Of a DNA stretch of 64,000 nucleotides, positions 35,913-47,449 are shown piece by piece (within the stretch, counting starts at the first letter, position 1; every line of letters starts with the position of its first letter). This DNA is from QYOJ01 sp964616825. GTDB taxonomy: Bacteria; Bacteroidota; Bacteroidia; Bacteroidales; FEN-979. The stretch is taken from positions 65,230-129,229 of the forward strand of contig CAZTSX010000008.1 in assembly GCA_964616825.1 (NCBI GenBank). Reading direction: 5' to 3'. The position numbers and the translations under genes were made by a program. Under the pieces are notes generated by a model, which did not search any database, was not told the DNA's origin, and saw only the letters and a list, made by a program, of their open reading frames with translations.

Positions 35913-36635
35913 TTATGTGTTGCAATATTTATCAGGATTATCCCTAATATATCCTCGAATTACTTCCAACTCTTTATCATTCCTGATTATTCTATCGTAA
36001 TAATTTCTTTGCCAGATAATACGCCCACATTCCCTGGACAATTTGTTGATTCGTTTTGTTGTTTGTGTTTTGAATTGGGCCATGATTGCACCAACCGAAC
36101 CGGATTGAGGTCCCCGGGGACGGAATTGGGTTGTAGGGGCGACCGGTCCGGTCGCCCCTACGGTTGTATTATTTTCCATCCCGGTCGCCCCTACNNNNNN
36201 NNNNNNNNNNNNNNNNNNNNNNNNNNNNNNNNNNNNNNNNNNNNNNNNNNNNNNNNNNNNNNNNNNNNNNNNNNNNNNNNNNNNNNNNNNNNNNCCGGTC
36301 GCCCCTACGGTTGTATTATTTTCCATCCCGGTCGCCCCTACAGATGGTTTTGGGAATAATGCAATGATCCCATGAAAATGGTCAGGCATTACAATGAATT
36401 CATCCAGTTTCACATTACATCGGATAATTGGTGTTTTCAACCATTCATCTTGTACAATTTCACCAATTTCATTCAGGATAATCTTCCCATTTGTTTTCAC
36501 CCCAAACATGATCTTACATCCCTGGCATGTGACAATTGTGATGAAATACATCCCTGGCCGGGTATAATCGTACCCCCTTAACCTGATAGATTTTCGATGA
36601 TGAATTTCAGGATTAAATTTTCTGATAAAATACAT
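35913..36635 (-). CDS. REP-associated tyrosine transposase (IS200-like Y1), interrupted by a gap
   Basis: The frame encodes the Y1 fold: SIRLRGYDYTRPGMYFITIVT, the HUH motif in FIVMPDHFHGIIAL, and the C-terminal helix with the catalytic Tyr region (IWQRNYYDRIIRNDKEL). In between lies an 11-residue repeat (VGATGMENNTT, unit 33 bp) around 100 Ns, and then a palindrome encoding VGATGPVAPT. Such RAYT proteins nick single-stranded DNA at REP palindromes. The palindrome lies inside the gene and again 78 bases upstream of its start. The size is uncertain because of the gap. Confidence 0.82.
   Translation of the reverse strand: MYFIRKFNPEIHHRKSIRLRGYDYTRPGMYFITIVTCQGCKIMFGVKTNGKIILNEIGEIVQDEWLKTPIIRCNVKLDEFIVMPDHFHGIIALFPKPSVGATGMENNTTVGATXXXXXXXXXXXXXXXXXXXXXXXXXXXXXXXXXXVGATGMENNTTVGATGPVAPTTQFRPRGPQSGSVGAIMAQFKTQTTKRINKLSRECGRIIWQRNYYDRIIRNDKELEVIRGYIRDNPDKYCNT
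36133..36161. repeat. REP-like palindrome within the transposase gene
   Basis: A 29-base perfect palindrome, GTAGGGGCGACCGG, one central base, then its inverse complement. It is read in frame as VGATGPVAPT on the minus strand. Confidence 0.85.
36162..36341. repeat. 33-bp tandem repeat with gap
   Basis: One full 33-bp unit (GGTTGTATTATTTTCCATCC then CGGTCGCCCCTAC) lies to the left of the gap and one complete plus one partial unit to the right. The unit length is a multiple of three, so copy number changes keep the transposase frame. Confidence 0.85.
36195..36294. other. Assembly gap (100 N) inside the 33-bp repeat
   Basis: Exactly 100 Ns. Phase matching of the flanks says the true missing length is 19 plus a multiple of 33 bases, which keeps the reading frame. 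Confidence 0.95.
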
Positions 36636-36712
36636 GTGATATTTTACCCTTAATCCTGTTTTCTATGAAAAGGTTATATGTTATGTTCGAAAAAATGTTG
36701 ATCAATCCATTT

Positions 36713-36741
36713 GTAGGGGCGACCGGGCCGGTTGCCCCTAC
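36713..36741. repeat. REP-like palindrome beside the transposase gene
   Basis: A 29-base palindrome nearly identical to 36133-36161 with two changes, one of which breaks an arm pair. It lies between the transposase start and the ppdK end, where it could also act as a hairpin. Confidence 0.8.
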
Positions 36742-36805
36742 AAATGCCATGACCTTCGACCTTCGATCCTTTTTAATTCCGCGCGGCCTTTCTCCTCGCT
36801 TTATT

Positions 36806-39550
<2,745 letters not shown>

Positions 39551-39651
39551 AGTAATTCTATTTATCGGGTCTGTTAAGTGCGCAAAAATACGAAAAAAAT
39601 CGGGTGAGAGAATTTGCCTAATCTGCTATCTTTGTGTATTTGCAATTTGCC

Positions 39652-39703
39652 GGATGGTGGATGGCTGGATGGCTGGATGGCTGGATAAATGGATAACTGG
39701 ATG
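39652..39703. repeat. 8-bp tandem repeat (GGATGGCT)
   Basis: Six degenerate copies of GGATGGCT (GGATGGT, three exact, GGATAAAT, GGATAACT) end at the ATG of the acetyltransferase. The last unit supplies its start codon context. Confidence 0.85.
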
Positions 39704-40216
39704 AAAATAACTATCAGGAAGGAACGAGAAAGCGATTTACTCGTCATCAAGAATATCAATGACATGGCATTTGAACAGGACAATGAAGGGATTTTAGTTG
39801 AAAAATTAAGAAAACGACCGGAGTTTATTCGTGAACTTTCACTTGTTGCGGAGTTTCAAGGGGATGTCGTTGGCCATATCCTCTTTTTTCCAATTTCAAT
39901 CAAAACAAAAACGGGATTCTACTCTACGATCTCTCTTGCACCAATGGCAGTCATCCCTGAATTTCAGAATCAGGGGATAGGAGGTCAATTGGTAAATGAA
40001 GGGTTGGCAAAGGTTAAAGAACTGGGTCATAAATCAGTGGTTGTGCTCGGTCATCCTGAGTATTACCCGAGGTTCAGATTCCGGAAAGCGAGTGAATGGA
40101 AGTTAACCGTCCCGTTCCCATGCCCTGATGAAGCGATGATGGCATTGGAGTTTGAGCAGGGTACGTTAAAGACTGGAATGATCGAGTTTTTACCGGAATA
40201 TTTTGAGGCACTCTGA
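39701..40216 (+). CDS. GNAT-family N-acetyltransferase
   Basis: The ATG at 39701 gives 171 residues with the GNAT fold: MKITIRKERESDLLVI, the LAPMAVIPEFQNQGIGGQLV acetyl-CoA loop (about 85-104), and VVVLGHPEYYPRFRF. It resembles the YhbS subgroup. The acceptor substrate is unknown. An ATG four codons upstream is made by the repeat and is less likely. The gene sits between two tandem repeat tracts (39652-39703 and 40231-40376) and on the strand opposite to its neighbours. Confidence 0.85.
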   Translation: MKITIRKERESDLLVIKNINDMAFEQDNEGILVEKLRKRPEFIRELSLVAEFQGDVVGHILFFPISIKTKTGFYSTISLAPMAVIPEFQNQGIGGQLVNEGLAKVKELGHKSVVVLGHPEYYPRFRFRKASEWKLTVPFPCPDEAMMALEFEQGTLKTGMIEFLPEYFEAL

Positions 40217-40230
40217 CTCCGTTCAAGGTA

Positions 40231-40376
40231 CAAGACTCAAAACTCAAAACTCAAANNNNNNNNNNNNNNNNNNNNNNNNNNNNNNNNNNNNNNNNNNNNN
40301 NNNNNNNNNNNNNNNNNNNNNNNNNNNNNNNNNNNNNNNNNNNNNNNNNNNNNNNACTCAAAACTCAAAACTCAAA
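40231..40376. repeat. 7-bp tandem repeat (ACTCAAA) with gap
   Basis: Three exact ACTCAAA heptamers before and three after the N gap. It is the cleanest 7-bp tract in the window. Confidence 0.9.
40256..40355. other. Assembly gap (100 N) inside the ACTCAAA repeat
   Basis: Exactly 100 Ns with the same heptamer on both sides, so the gap most likely contains more copies. Confidence 0.95.
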
Positions 40377-40426
40377 GACTACGATTAAGTAATACTTCCC
40401 CACTCTCCTTCTCACCACATCTTGGA

Positions 40427-42088
40427 TTAAAATTCTCCCTGAAGGATTTTTCCTGTATTTCCAGGGATAAAGAAATGTTCGATGGGTTGAACATAGATAG
40501 CCAGTGATGAGAATGGGATTTGCTTGATCGGTTTATCTTTGTTGAAAATCGTCAGGTAATCGGTGGATGCTAATATCTCTGCGTGCTTATTTGATTTTTC
40601 ACCGGGCCGGATGATCAGCCTGGCCCCGGTGGTATCAGGATTGACGATTTTCCAGTTCAATCCCTGTAGCGCCACTGAATCGACACAAAAGTAGTTGGAA
40701 GTAAGAGAGTCAAGATTGGGAGAGTCGAGGACCTCTGTCAGGTAATGATGAAGTTCCGTGTTTTTGATTACGCCGGACGGACGGTAATTCGCTGGGTGAT
40801 AAGCCGCCAGCATGACATCCTCACCGGTATGGCCATGCGTAGTAAATCCAATAAATGTGTCTCGGCTTATAAGTTGTGCTACAGTGACAGGCAGTAGGTA
40901 TTTGTCATCTGAACTAACGGCATTGGCCACCTTTTCTGTTTCTTCTTCAGAAAGCCTGATACCGGTATTCTCGAAAAAAATGGCTCTGGCATCTGATGGA
41001 TTCTCACGTATCAACATAGTCAATCCTTCAGCTGTCATTTTACAATTACGCAGCGGTTGAATTAAATCACTGATCGCCATCACATCATACATGCGGTTCG
41101 ACCGGCTATTTCCGAGGCTTATGCCACTATTCCCATGATCTGGAACAATAACAACCGCTGTATAGCCGTCGCGGTTGGCAAAGTCCATGGCTTCTTTTAC
41201 AGCATCGTCGAAGGCAAGGTATTCGGTGATGACGCCTACAGGATCATTGGTATGAGCCGACCAGTCGATCTTACTTCCCTCAACCATCAGAAAGAATCCG
41301 TTAGTATTGGTTGACAGTGTTTTGATGGCTTTACGTGTCATTTCCGCCAGGGAGGGGGCTTTTTCAGAATTTCTGTCGAGCTCATTAGGCAGAAAGCTAT
41401 CGGTAAACAGGCCAAAAACCAACGTGTCAGCAGGAGTGAGTTCATCGAACTGCTCAACGGTTGTCACCAGGTTATAGTTTCGGGAACGAAGCGTTGAGAA
41501 CAGATCCAGGCCATCTGCCCGTTTGTCCGGGTCGAGGTATTGCAAACCACCGCCAAACACGACATTCAATTTGTTGTGCACCATCTGTATAGCAATCGCA
41601 TCCTGGTCGTCTCGGTCTGGTGTGTGTGCAGAAAAATCGGCTGGGGTAGCATGAGTAAATTGTGAAGTCATTACGATACCGGTAGATTTCCCCTGAAGCT
41701 TTGCTGCTTCCAGGATTGTAAAAAGGGGGTGATAGGCACGATCCAGATCTACCTTGATGAGATCTCTCTCTCCGGACGATATGGGATAAGTTGCTACAAA
41801 GCCTGTATTGGACAGGTAGCCGGTTGCATAAGTGCTTCCGGCAGGAGCGGAATCGCCGATAGGGGAGTCGGAGTTATAGGTGGAGACCATCCCGCAGATA
41901 TGTGGATCGATAGCTAACCGGCAGTTGTCGGCAGCACAGGTGCCAAATTTATACCAGCGGGCAATCGATAGGATTTCGCTGCTGGTTCCATCCGGGATCA
42001 TCAGGATCACGTTTTTCACCTTCACCTGGGCGAATACCGATGAGACAATCGCAACGACAAAGCATATGATATAGAGTTTTCGTTTCAT
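40427..42088 (-). CDS. Alkaline phosphatase (PhoA-type), exported
   Basis: The 553-residue protein has a signal peptide (LYIICFVVAIVSSVFA), the first metal motif VILMIPDGTSSE, the nucleophile region GDSAPAGSTYATG (about 82-94), VIVPDHGNSG and TTHGHTGEDV, which carry Zn ligands. This is the pattern of alkaline phosphatases of the periplasm. The last 130 residues are an added beta-rich domain ending KILQGEF, without a T9SS sorting motif. It would release phosphate from organic esters. No phosphate-regulation genes are near. Confidence 0.88.
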   Translation of the reverse strand: MKRKLYIICFVVAIVSSVFAQVKVKNVILMIPDGTSSEILSIARWYKFGTCAADNCRLAIDPHICGMVSTYNSDSPIGDSAPAGSTYATGYLSNTGFVATYPISSGERDLIKVDLDRAYHPLFTILEAAKLQGKSTGIVMTSQFTHATPADFSAHTPDRDDQDAIAIQMVHNKLNVVFGGGLQYLDPDKRADGLDLFSTLRSRNYNLVTTVEQFDELTPADTLVFGLFTDSFLPNELDRNSEKAPSLAEMTRKAIKTLSTNTNGFFLMVEGSKIDWSAHTNDPVGVITEYLAFDDAVKEAMDFANRDGYTAVVIVPDHGNSGISLGNSRSNRMYDVMAISDLIQPLRNCKMTAEGLTMLIRENPSDARAIFFENTGIRLSEEETEKVANAVSSDDKYLLPVTVAQLISRDTFIGFTTHGHTGEDVMLAAYHPANYRPSGVIKNTELHHYLTEVLDSPNLDSLTSNYFCVDSVALQGLNWKIVNPDTTGARLIIRPGEKSNKHAEILASTDYLTIFNKDKPIKQIPFSSLAIYVQPIEHFFIPGNTGKILQGEF

Positions 42089-42202
42089 GGCAGAGAAAAT
42101 TTGTGCTAAATTACAAAGAAGCTAAAGACTCACTGTAAAATTATCAGGTGATAGTTGCCTATAGATAGTTTAAATTGCGTATATTTACAAAAAACAGATG
42201 CT

Positions 42203-42997
42203 ATGAAGAACCAATACAAAATTTTCATTCCGGTCGTAGCAGTAGCATTCGTCTTCCTGATGGCGAGTTTCGGAGGAGGGGATGGCTCAAAATATCCGAT
42301 CGGAGCCCCCCCGGGTTATACAAACTCACCCGGCGATGGCAAGAATTGCACTCACTGTATGGGAGGGACAGCCGTTCCTGTTGCCGATTGGATTACCTCT
42401 GATATTCCATTGTCCGGCTATGTTCCCGGGATAACTTATAACATCATGGTTACAGCAACCGGGACAGGGTACAAGGGTTTTGAACTCTCTCCTCAGAGCC
42501 AGGATGGTTATCTTCTAGGAACTCTGATCTCAGGGATGGAAAACAAACTTGTTGGCTCGGGTAAATATGTGACTCACAAGAACTCATTTTCGGAGAACCC
42601 GATGAGCTGGACCTTTCAATGGACTGCACCGGATCCCGGAGTGGGAGCCATCACATTCTATGCATGCGCTATTGTTGGAATGTTAAATACCAAGACCACA
42701 ACGATGATTGCTCCACAAAATACGTTAGGGATAAATGATCAAAAGACCATTCCTGTCAGGATCTATCCGAACCCGGTGGTGGACAAGTTAACCGTTTCAT
42801 TCTCGCCCAATGGTGCTGAAACGGTTAAACTGGAGTTACTCTCAATCGATGGCAAAATGATCTCCAATTTATTCCAGGGAGCCTATTTTGCAGGAGAACA
42901 ATCCTTGGTATTTCCAATCGATCTGGAGGCAGGGATCTATTTGTTGAGGATCCAGACAGAGAATGAAAACCAAATCAGGAAACTGATCGTCCTCTAA
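42203..42997 (+). CDS. Exported protein with choice-of-anchor V (Reeler-like) domain and T9SS tail
   Basis: The ATG at 42203 gives 264 residues. After the signal peptide comes GAPPGYTNSPGDGKNCTHCM, the start of the choice-of-anchor V domain, in which the family usually reads CxxCH. Here the His is Met, so the haem-like motif is broken. A beta-sandwich follows, and the last 80 residues are a T9SS type A sorting domain (IYPNPVVDKLTVSF, LEAGIYLLRI). The protein is likely exported through T9SS and kept on the cell surface. Its function is unknown. Confidence 0.8.
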   Translation: MKNQYKIFIPVVAVAFVFLMASFGGGDGSKYPIGAPPGYTNSPGDGKNCTHCMGGTAVPVADWITSDIPLSGYVPGITYNIMVTATGTGYKGFELSPQSQDGYLLGTLISGMENKLVGSGKYVTHKNSFSENPMSWTFQWTAPDPGVGAITFYACAIVGMLNTKTTTMIAPQNTLGINDQKTIPVRIYPNPVVDKLTVSFSPNGAETVKLELLSIDGKMISNLFQGAYFAGEQSLVFPIDLEAGIYLLRIQTENENQIRKLIVL

Positions 42998-43063
42998 AAT
43001 TGGTTCCTTATTTCTTCTTTTTCTTTGACGATTTACGAATTGGCGCTGCTATTCTGCTGAGGA

Positions 43064-44824
43064 TTAATCTTTTATAAGCTTGATTCTGATCACTTTATTG
43101 TCTGTGGAGAATCTGATGATGTACATTCCTCTTGTCAGACTGGTAACAGGAATAGTGGTTACTCCCTCCAACACATTGTAAACCCCTATAATACTACCCC
43201 GAATATCAGATATGATTAGTTCGCCTTCGGTTTCGCTTTTCAGGTTGATGAAAGATGATGCAGGGTTGGGGTAGAGTATCAATCCTGCATCAGCGAGGTT
43301 CTCTTCCAACCCAACGTATGTAATCTCGAAAGTCTGTTCCGGTCCAAATTCAGATCCGCAGAGTGAGTGATCCAACGCTTGCACACTCCAGTAATAGGTG
43401 CCGGCCTGTAGGTCTTTGATTATCCACCCGGTGTTCTGGTTGGTATTGCCGATTGCATAAGCTTTGACGAACCCGGTTGTTGCATTCGCCAGGGGAGCAA
43501 ATATATCGAAGAAAGCTGGTGCATGATTGCCCAGGTAAAGATTGTAGGTCAGGGCAGCTGAAGGGGTATTATCATCATCGGCTGGTGACCAGCTGAATGT
43601 GACGTCGTTGAGGTCGATTTCAACCGATAGGTTCTCAGGATCTTCTGGCGGATTATTTGGTCCGAATGTGTTCGATCCCCAGCTGTTTCTGAAAATTTGT
43701 GTAACCGGAAGCCCGGTGGTCATCTCGGCGAGCCCGGTGAGTAAAATGTCAGCATCGCCGTCGTTGTCGAAATCCCCAAAACGGATCTGGCTGAAGGTTC
43801 TTGGAGGGAGGTCGGTTTCATAGAGAGAGAAATTGCCGTTTCCGTTATTTTTATAAAGCTCGGTCAGGGCGTCCCCGCAACAGAGGGCTCCGGTGATGGC
43901 TAGGTCCGGGTCTCCATCATTGTCGAAGTCTCCGGCATCAATCTGTCCAACCCACTCACCTTCAATTGATTGTGGTATTTTTGTAAAGTTCTCGTTACTA
44001 TCATTCCGGTAAACATTTGTGATATATTCACCGTAAAGGTCAGATCCCATGTAGACGATATCCAGATCCAAGTCGTTGTCAACATCGAGAAAGATCATAT
44101 CCCCATAAGCCACACTGTCAAAAATTATCTGAGTATCTGTGAAACTGCCTGCATTATCGTTACGGAATAATCGTGATGCATAGGTGTTTTCATAAAAACC
44201 GGTAATAAAGATGTCATCGTCTCCATCATTGTCATAATCGCCTGCCGTATAAGATGAACTCATCGAAGCAGGCAACTTAGTGTCTACGTAAGAGAAGGTT
44301 CCATCACCATTGTTGTGGTAGAGATTTGTTACTGGTGTGTTGTACATGGTATCTCCGGCAACCAGAACATCCAGCCAGTTGTCGCGGTTCTCATCCAACC
44401 AGAGGACACGGCCATCAGCTATACCAGTAAAAGGAGTTGCCACTTCAATGAATGTGCCATTATCATTCCGAAAAAGATATGTAGCGCCCTCTCCCATGTC
44501 ATTCATTCCACAAAGAAGCAGGTCGAGGTCATCATCATTGTCAAAATCGCCCCATCTGGCCGATCCGCTGAATAGTGATGGAATCGAGTGTGTAACTTCG
44601 GTAAACTGACCATCAATATTCTCCAGGATAAATGTGGCGCCTGACCAGTCACTTTGCTGTCCGTTCAGCACGAGATCCAAATCACCATCGTTATCAAAGT
44701 CGCCCCAGCAACTTCCACCATGGTTGACATTGGGAAGAGAGATAGGAATTTCCTGGAAACTTTGACTGATGACAGTGAAGCTTGCTAGAAAAAGGAAGAT
44801 AACCAGGAGATATCTGATTTTCAT
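43064..44824 (-). CDS. Surface protein with FG-GAP/VCBS repeats, fibronectin-like domain and T9SS tail
   Basis: The 586-residue protein has a signal peptide, then seven or so repeats with the calcium-binding motif DFDNDGDLDL (first near residue 43), which form a beta-propeller at residues about 25-385. A fibronectin III-like domain follows near 395-490 (DVTFSWSPADDD) and a T9SS sorting domain (LILYPNPASSFINLK, LTRGMYIIRFS). Such proteins act in adhesion or binding of extracellular ligands. The product is a T9SS substrate, exported to the surface. Confidence 0.88.
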   Translation of the reverse strand: MKIRYLLVIFLFLASFTVISQSFQEIPISLPNVNHGGSCWGDFDNDGDLDLVLNGQQSDWSGATFILENIDGQFTEVTHSIPSLFSGSARWGDFDNDDDLDLLLCGMNDMGEGATYLFRNDNGTFIEVATPFTGIADGRVLWLDENRDNWLDVLVAGDTMYNTPVTNLYHNNGDGTFSYVDTKLPASMSSSYTAGDYDNDGDDDIFITGFYENTYASRLFRNDNAGSFTDTQIIFDSVAYGDMIFLDVDNDLDLDIVYMGSDLYGEYITNVYRNDSNENFTKIPQSIEGEWVGQIDAGDFDNDGDPDLAITGALCCGDALTELYKNNGNGNFSLYETDLPPRTFSQIRFGDFDNDGDADILLTGLAEMTTGLPVTQIFRNSWGSNTFGPNNPPEDPENLSVEIDLNDVTFSWSPADDDNTPSAALTYNLYLGNHAPAFFDIFAPLANATTGFVKAYAIGNTNQNTGWIIKDLQAGTYYWSVQALDHSLCGSEFGPEQTFEITYVGLEENLADAGLILYPNPASSFINLKSETEGELIISDIRGSIIGVYNVLEGVTTIPVTSLTRGMYIIRFSTDNKVIRIKLIKD

Positions 44825-44883
44825 ATCATGAAAGTATATATGTGCATAGATATATTTACAAAGATATCACTTTTTTGGGAAAG

Positions 44884-44925
44884 GGTGCTGGATGCTGGAT
44901 ACTCGATGCTCGATGCTGGATCCTT
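44884..44925. repeat. 7-bp tandem repeat (GATGCTG family)
   Basis: GATGCTG, GATACTC, GATGCTC, GATGCTG in tandem, between the T9SS protein and the end of the histidine kinase gene. Same family as 5494-5548. Confidence 0.85.
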
Positions 44926-44942
44926 TAACCTTGAATCCTGAT

Positions 44943-47037
44943 TCAAACTGGGATTTGCATCGTATAAACAATTCCTTTGCCAGGGGATGATTCGATAGAG
45001 ATCGTGCCATTAAGGAATTTCACACGCGACCAGATACTTTGCAGGCCCATTGACTTTTGTTCACCTTCCTCTTCCACTTCAAACCCTTTACCGTTGTCAG
45101 AAAACCGGATATCAAGCCGTTCGGGAAGAACATCCATGTGTAGTTCAACTTTCGTGGCTTCAGCATGTTTGAGTGTATTGTTCGCCATCTCCTGGATGAT
45201 ACGATATAGCATGATCTCTTTGTTCTCCGGCAGTCGCTCTTTCGCTCCGTTTATTTCGCACAATGCCTGGATATCTTCGGTATCGGACAGCTTTTCGAAG
45301 AGATCTTCCAGTGCTTCATACAGGCCAAGTTTGGTAAGCAATCCGGGCATCATGTTGTGTGATATTTTACGCACATCTCCGCTTGCCTGTTCCAGGAACC
45401 GGGTTGCTTTTTCGATCAATGGCTTGTTCTTGGGGCTTGTGTCCTTGATGGCAGAGAATTGCATTTTTGCCACAGAGAGCAATACCCCCAGCCCGTCGTG
45501 AAGCTCTTTGGCAATTCGTTTGCGTTCCTCTTCCTGGCCTTCGACGAGGAAACGGGCAGCCAGCAGTTTCTTCTCTTCTTCCAGCTGCCTGATCTTCTGA
45601 CGGGCGATGATCTTATCTTTCCTGGCTTTATACCGGAAGAAGATGAACAGGAACATGATAAGGGCGATGATGCCTAGACCGGAAAAGAGAAAGATGTTTC
45701 GTTGATACGTTCGTTTACTTATGCGTAAATCCTTTGCGAGGATCTCTTTCTGCTGGGTTGCTATATGCAACTGGTCTTTTTCTTTCTCGTATTTCAGCAA
45801 TAGATCAGCGATTTTTTCGCTCTTTTCAAGATCAAATATACTGTCCTTCAGGTCGTAGAAACGTGACTGAAATTCATATGCTTTTCGCAGATTTCCTATG
45901 GAATAGTAGGTTTTTGAGATACTTCCAAGTATATCCCTTCGTCTGTTTAAATCACCGTATTCGGTCGCCAGGCGGAGGCATGAATCATAGAGAATCAGTG
46001 CACGGCCGTATTTTTTCTGTTTGAAGTATATTTCAGCTTTCCCATGCCACGCGGCAACATTTCCCTCGGCAAGACCTTGTTCCTGGTAGTATCCAAGTGC
46101 TTTATTGTAATGGTGGATGGCCGGGCCATATTTTCCTTGTTGCCGGTATACGTCACCAAAGTTGAGATGAACATTATGAATCCCTCTTGCATCATCCATT
46201 TCACGGAATAATGAGTCGGCGCGCTCATAGTATCTCAGGGCTTTGCGGAAATCATTCTCTTTATTTACCAGGCCGCCAAGCTTGTTGTATGTTCGGGCCA
46301 TGTTGACCTTATCCGGGTATTTTTTATCGTATTCAATGCTCATATTAAGGTATTTCCTGGCATTTTCAAATTCTTCGAGCATCATATATACTTTCCCTAA
46401 GTTACTGAATAAGGTTCCCAGGGATTTTTCACGTCCGATCAAATCACACAGTTCGATGGCCTTATGGTAATATATGGCAGCTGAGTCATAAGCAGATGTT
46501 TCCAGAAAGTAGTTTCCCAGGCTGTTAAAAAAAACTGGCATACATCCTGATCGTATCTTTCGCATCTAAGAAAATCCGGAGACTTTTTTTGTAATAATCT
46601 AAAGCGGGTTGCTTATTACTGGCGTTTCTGGTCAGATTGCCGAGATGATAATAGGCTTTAGCCAGGCGCATGTTATCCTGCAGGGAATCGGACAACTCCA
46701 TGAACCGGGTGGCCGCAGCAATGGATGCATAATACTCTCCTTTGGACTTATGGATCCTGCTTATCTTATAAAGGGCATCGGCCATTCCTTCCAGGTATTC
46801 CAATTCCGTTGCAAGAATGAGCGCCTGTTTGCCAAACACCATGGCAGTGTCCAAGTTCTCATAGAGGTAGTATTGGGTAAGCAGAATAAGGTTATCTGCC
46901 TTCTCCGTATTATCCTTTTGATTTGCGACAAGCAGGATGAGGCTGTCTGGATCAGATAAAGCTGGTCCCGCATTGCAGGGTTGGGATCCCCCAGCCAGAA
47001 TGAGATAGACCGTAATGATAGCAACGTATTTCAACAT
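44943..47037 (-). CDS. TPR-containing sensor histidine kinase, split by a frameshift
   Basis: Two frames join at a run of eight A (46527-46534). The upstream frame starts at 47037 with a signal-like segment (VAIITVYLILAGG) and TPR repeats and ends ASFF-stop. The downstream frame continues FFNSLGNYFLETSAYDSAA with more TPRs, a membrane helix (IFLFSGLGIIALIMFLFIFF), a HisKA_3 domain (ERKRIAKELHDGLGVLL, phospho-His) and HATPase (EMANNTLKHAEA). With seven A, one 697-residue protein results. It should phosphorylate the NarL-type regulator at 47450-48088. Whether the indel is real, a slippage site or an assembly error is open. Confidence 0.85.
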
Positions 47038-47046
47038 CCTTTCCGG

Positions 47047-47232
47047 TTAATCAAGTTCAATATCTCCGTTTGTGGAGATCGTGGTTTTTACTTCGCCTTC
47101 AACAGCATCACCTTTTCCTACTTTCGTAGTTACTGTATATTGGGCACCTTCTTTCTCGCTATCTTCATTGGGACTGCCCCCGAGATCTTTCACAATCTGT
47201 ATATCTCTTACATACCTGATCTTGTCATTCAT
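47047..47232 (-). CDS. Small acidic protein between kinase and regulator
   Basis: The ATG at 47232 gives 61 residues with no membrane helix and an acidic end (TTISTNGDIELD); the middle is a Gly/Glu-rich beta-type sequence. It stops nine bases before the kinase start, on the same strand, so it is likely co-transcribed with it. I do not recognise a family. It may be an accessory of the two-component system, or just a chance ORF; composition resembles real protein. Confidence 0.5.
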   Translation of the reverse strand: MNDKIRYVRDIQIVKDLGGSPNEDSEKEGAQYTVTTKVGKGDAVEGEVKTTISTNGDIELD

Positions 47233-47273
47233 GATTTGCAATGATACAATCAATCAATGCCCGATCTCTGGCT

Positions 47274-47397
47274 GAAAACCACTAAAAAAAAGGCAGCCGG
47301 TTTCCGCCATGAATCAGAATGCAACAAGCTATACTTTTGAAGTATAAAGATTTTGATAGAAAATGTGGTCTTTAATAGTAGGCGGAAGGATTATTAA
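47274..47397 (+). promoter_or_regulatory. Promoter module A (copy without a functional gene)
   Basis: Blocks in order: GAAAACCACTAAAAAAAA (47274-47291), CCGCCATGAATCAGAATG (47304-47321), the -7 box TACTTTTG (47332-47339), GGTCTT (47367-47372) and ATTATTAA (47390-47397). Identical blocks with spacing constant to within a base or two occur in modules B and C. Unlike those, no Shine-Dalgarno sequence or ATG follows, and the strand downstream is antisense to the regulator gene. It may be a relic, or drive an antisense or small RNA. Confidence 0.7.
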
Positions 47398-47449
47398 GAT
47401 ATATCTTGAACAGACCCTGACAGAACCATATGTGCACCTATAACTTAAG

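Noticed and set aside
36162..36341. Regular repeats around a gap that could be taken for a CRISPR array
   Set aside because: The 33-bp units are directly adjacent without spacers, lie in a reading frame, and no cas gene is in the window. The same applies to the ACTCAAA and TTGCCAT tracts.
47332..47339. Module A as promoter of the response regulator or kinase genes
   Set aside because: Its -7 box is on the plus strand, while both genes are on the minus strand.
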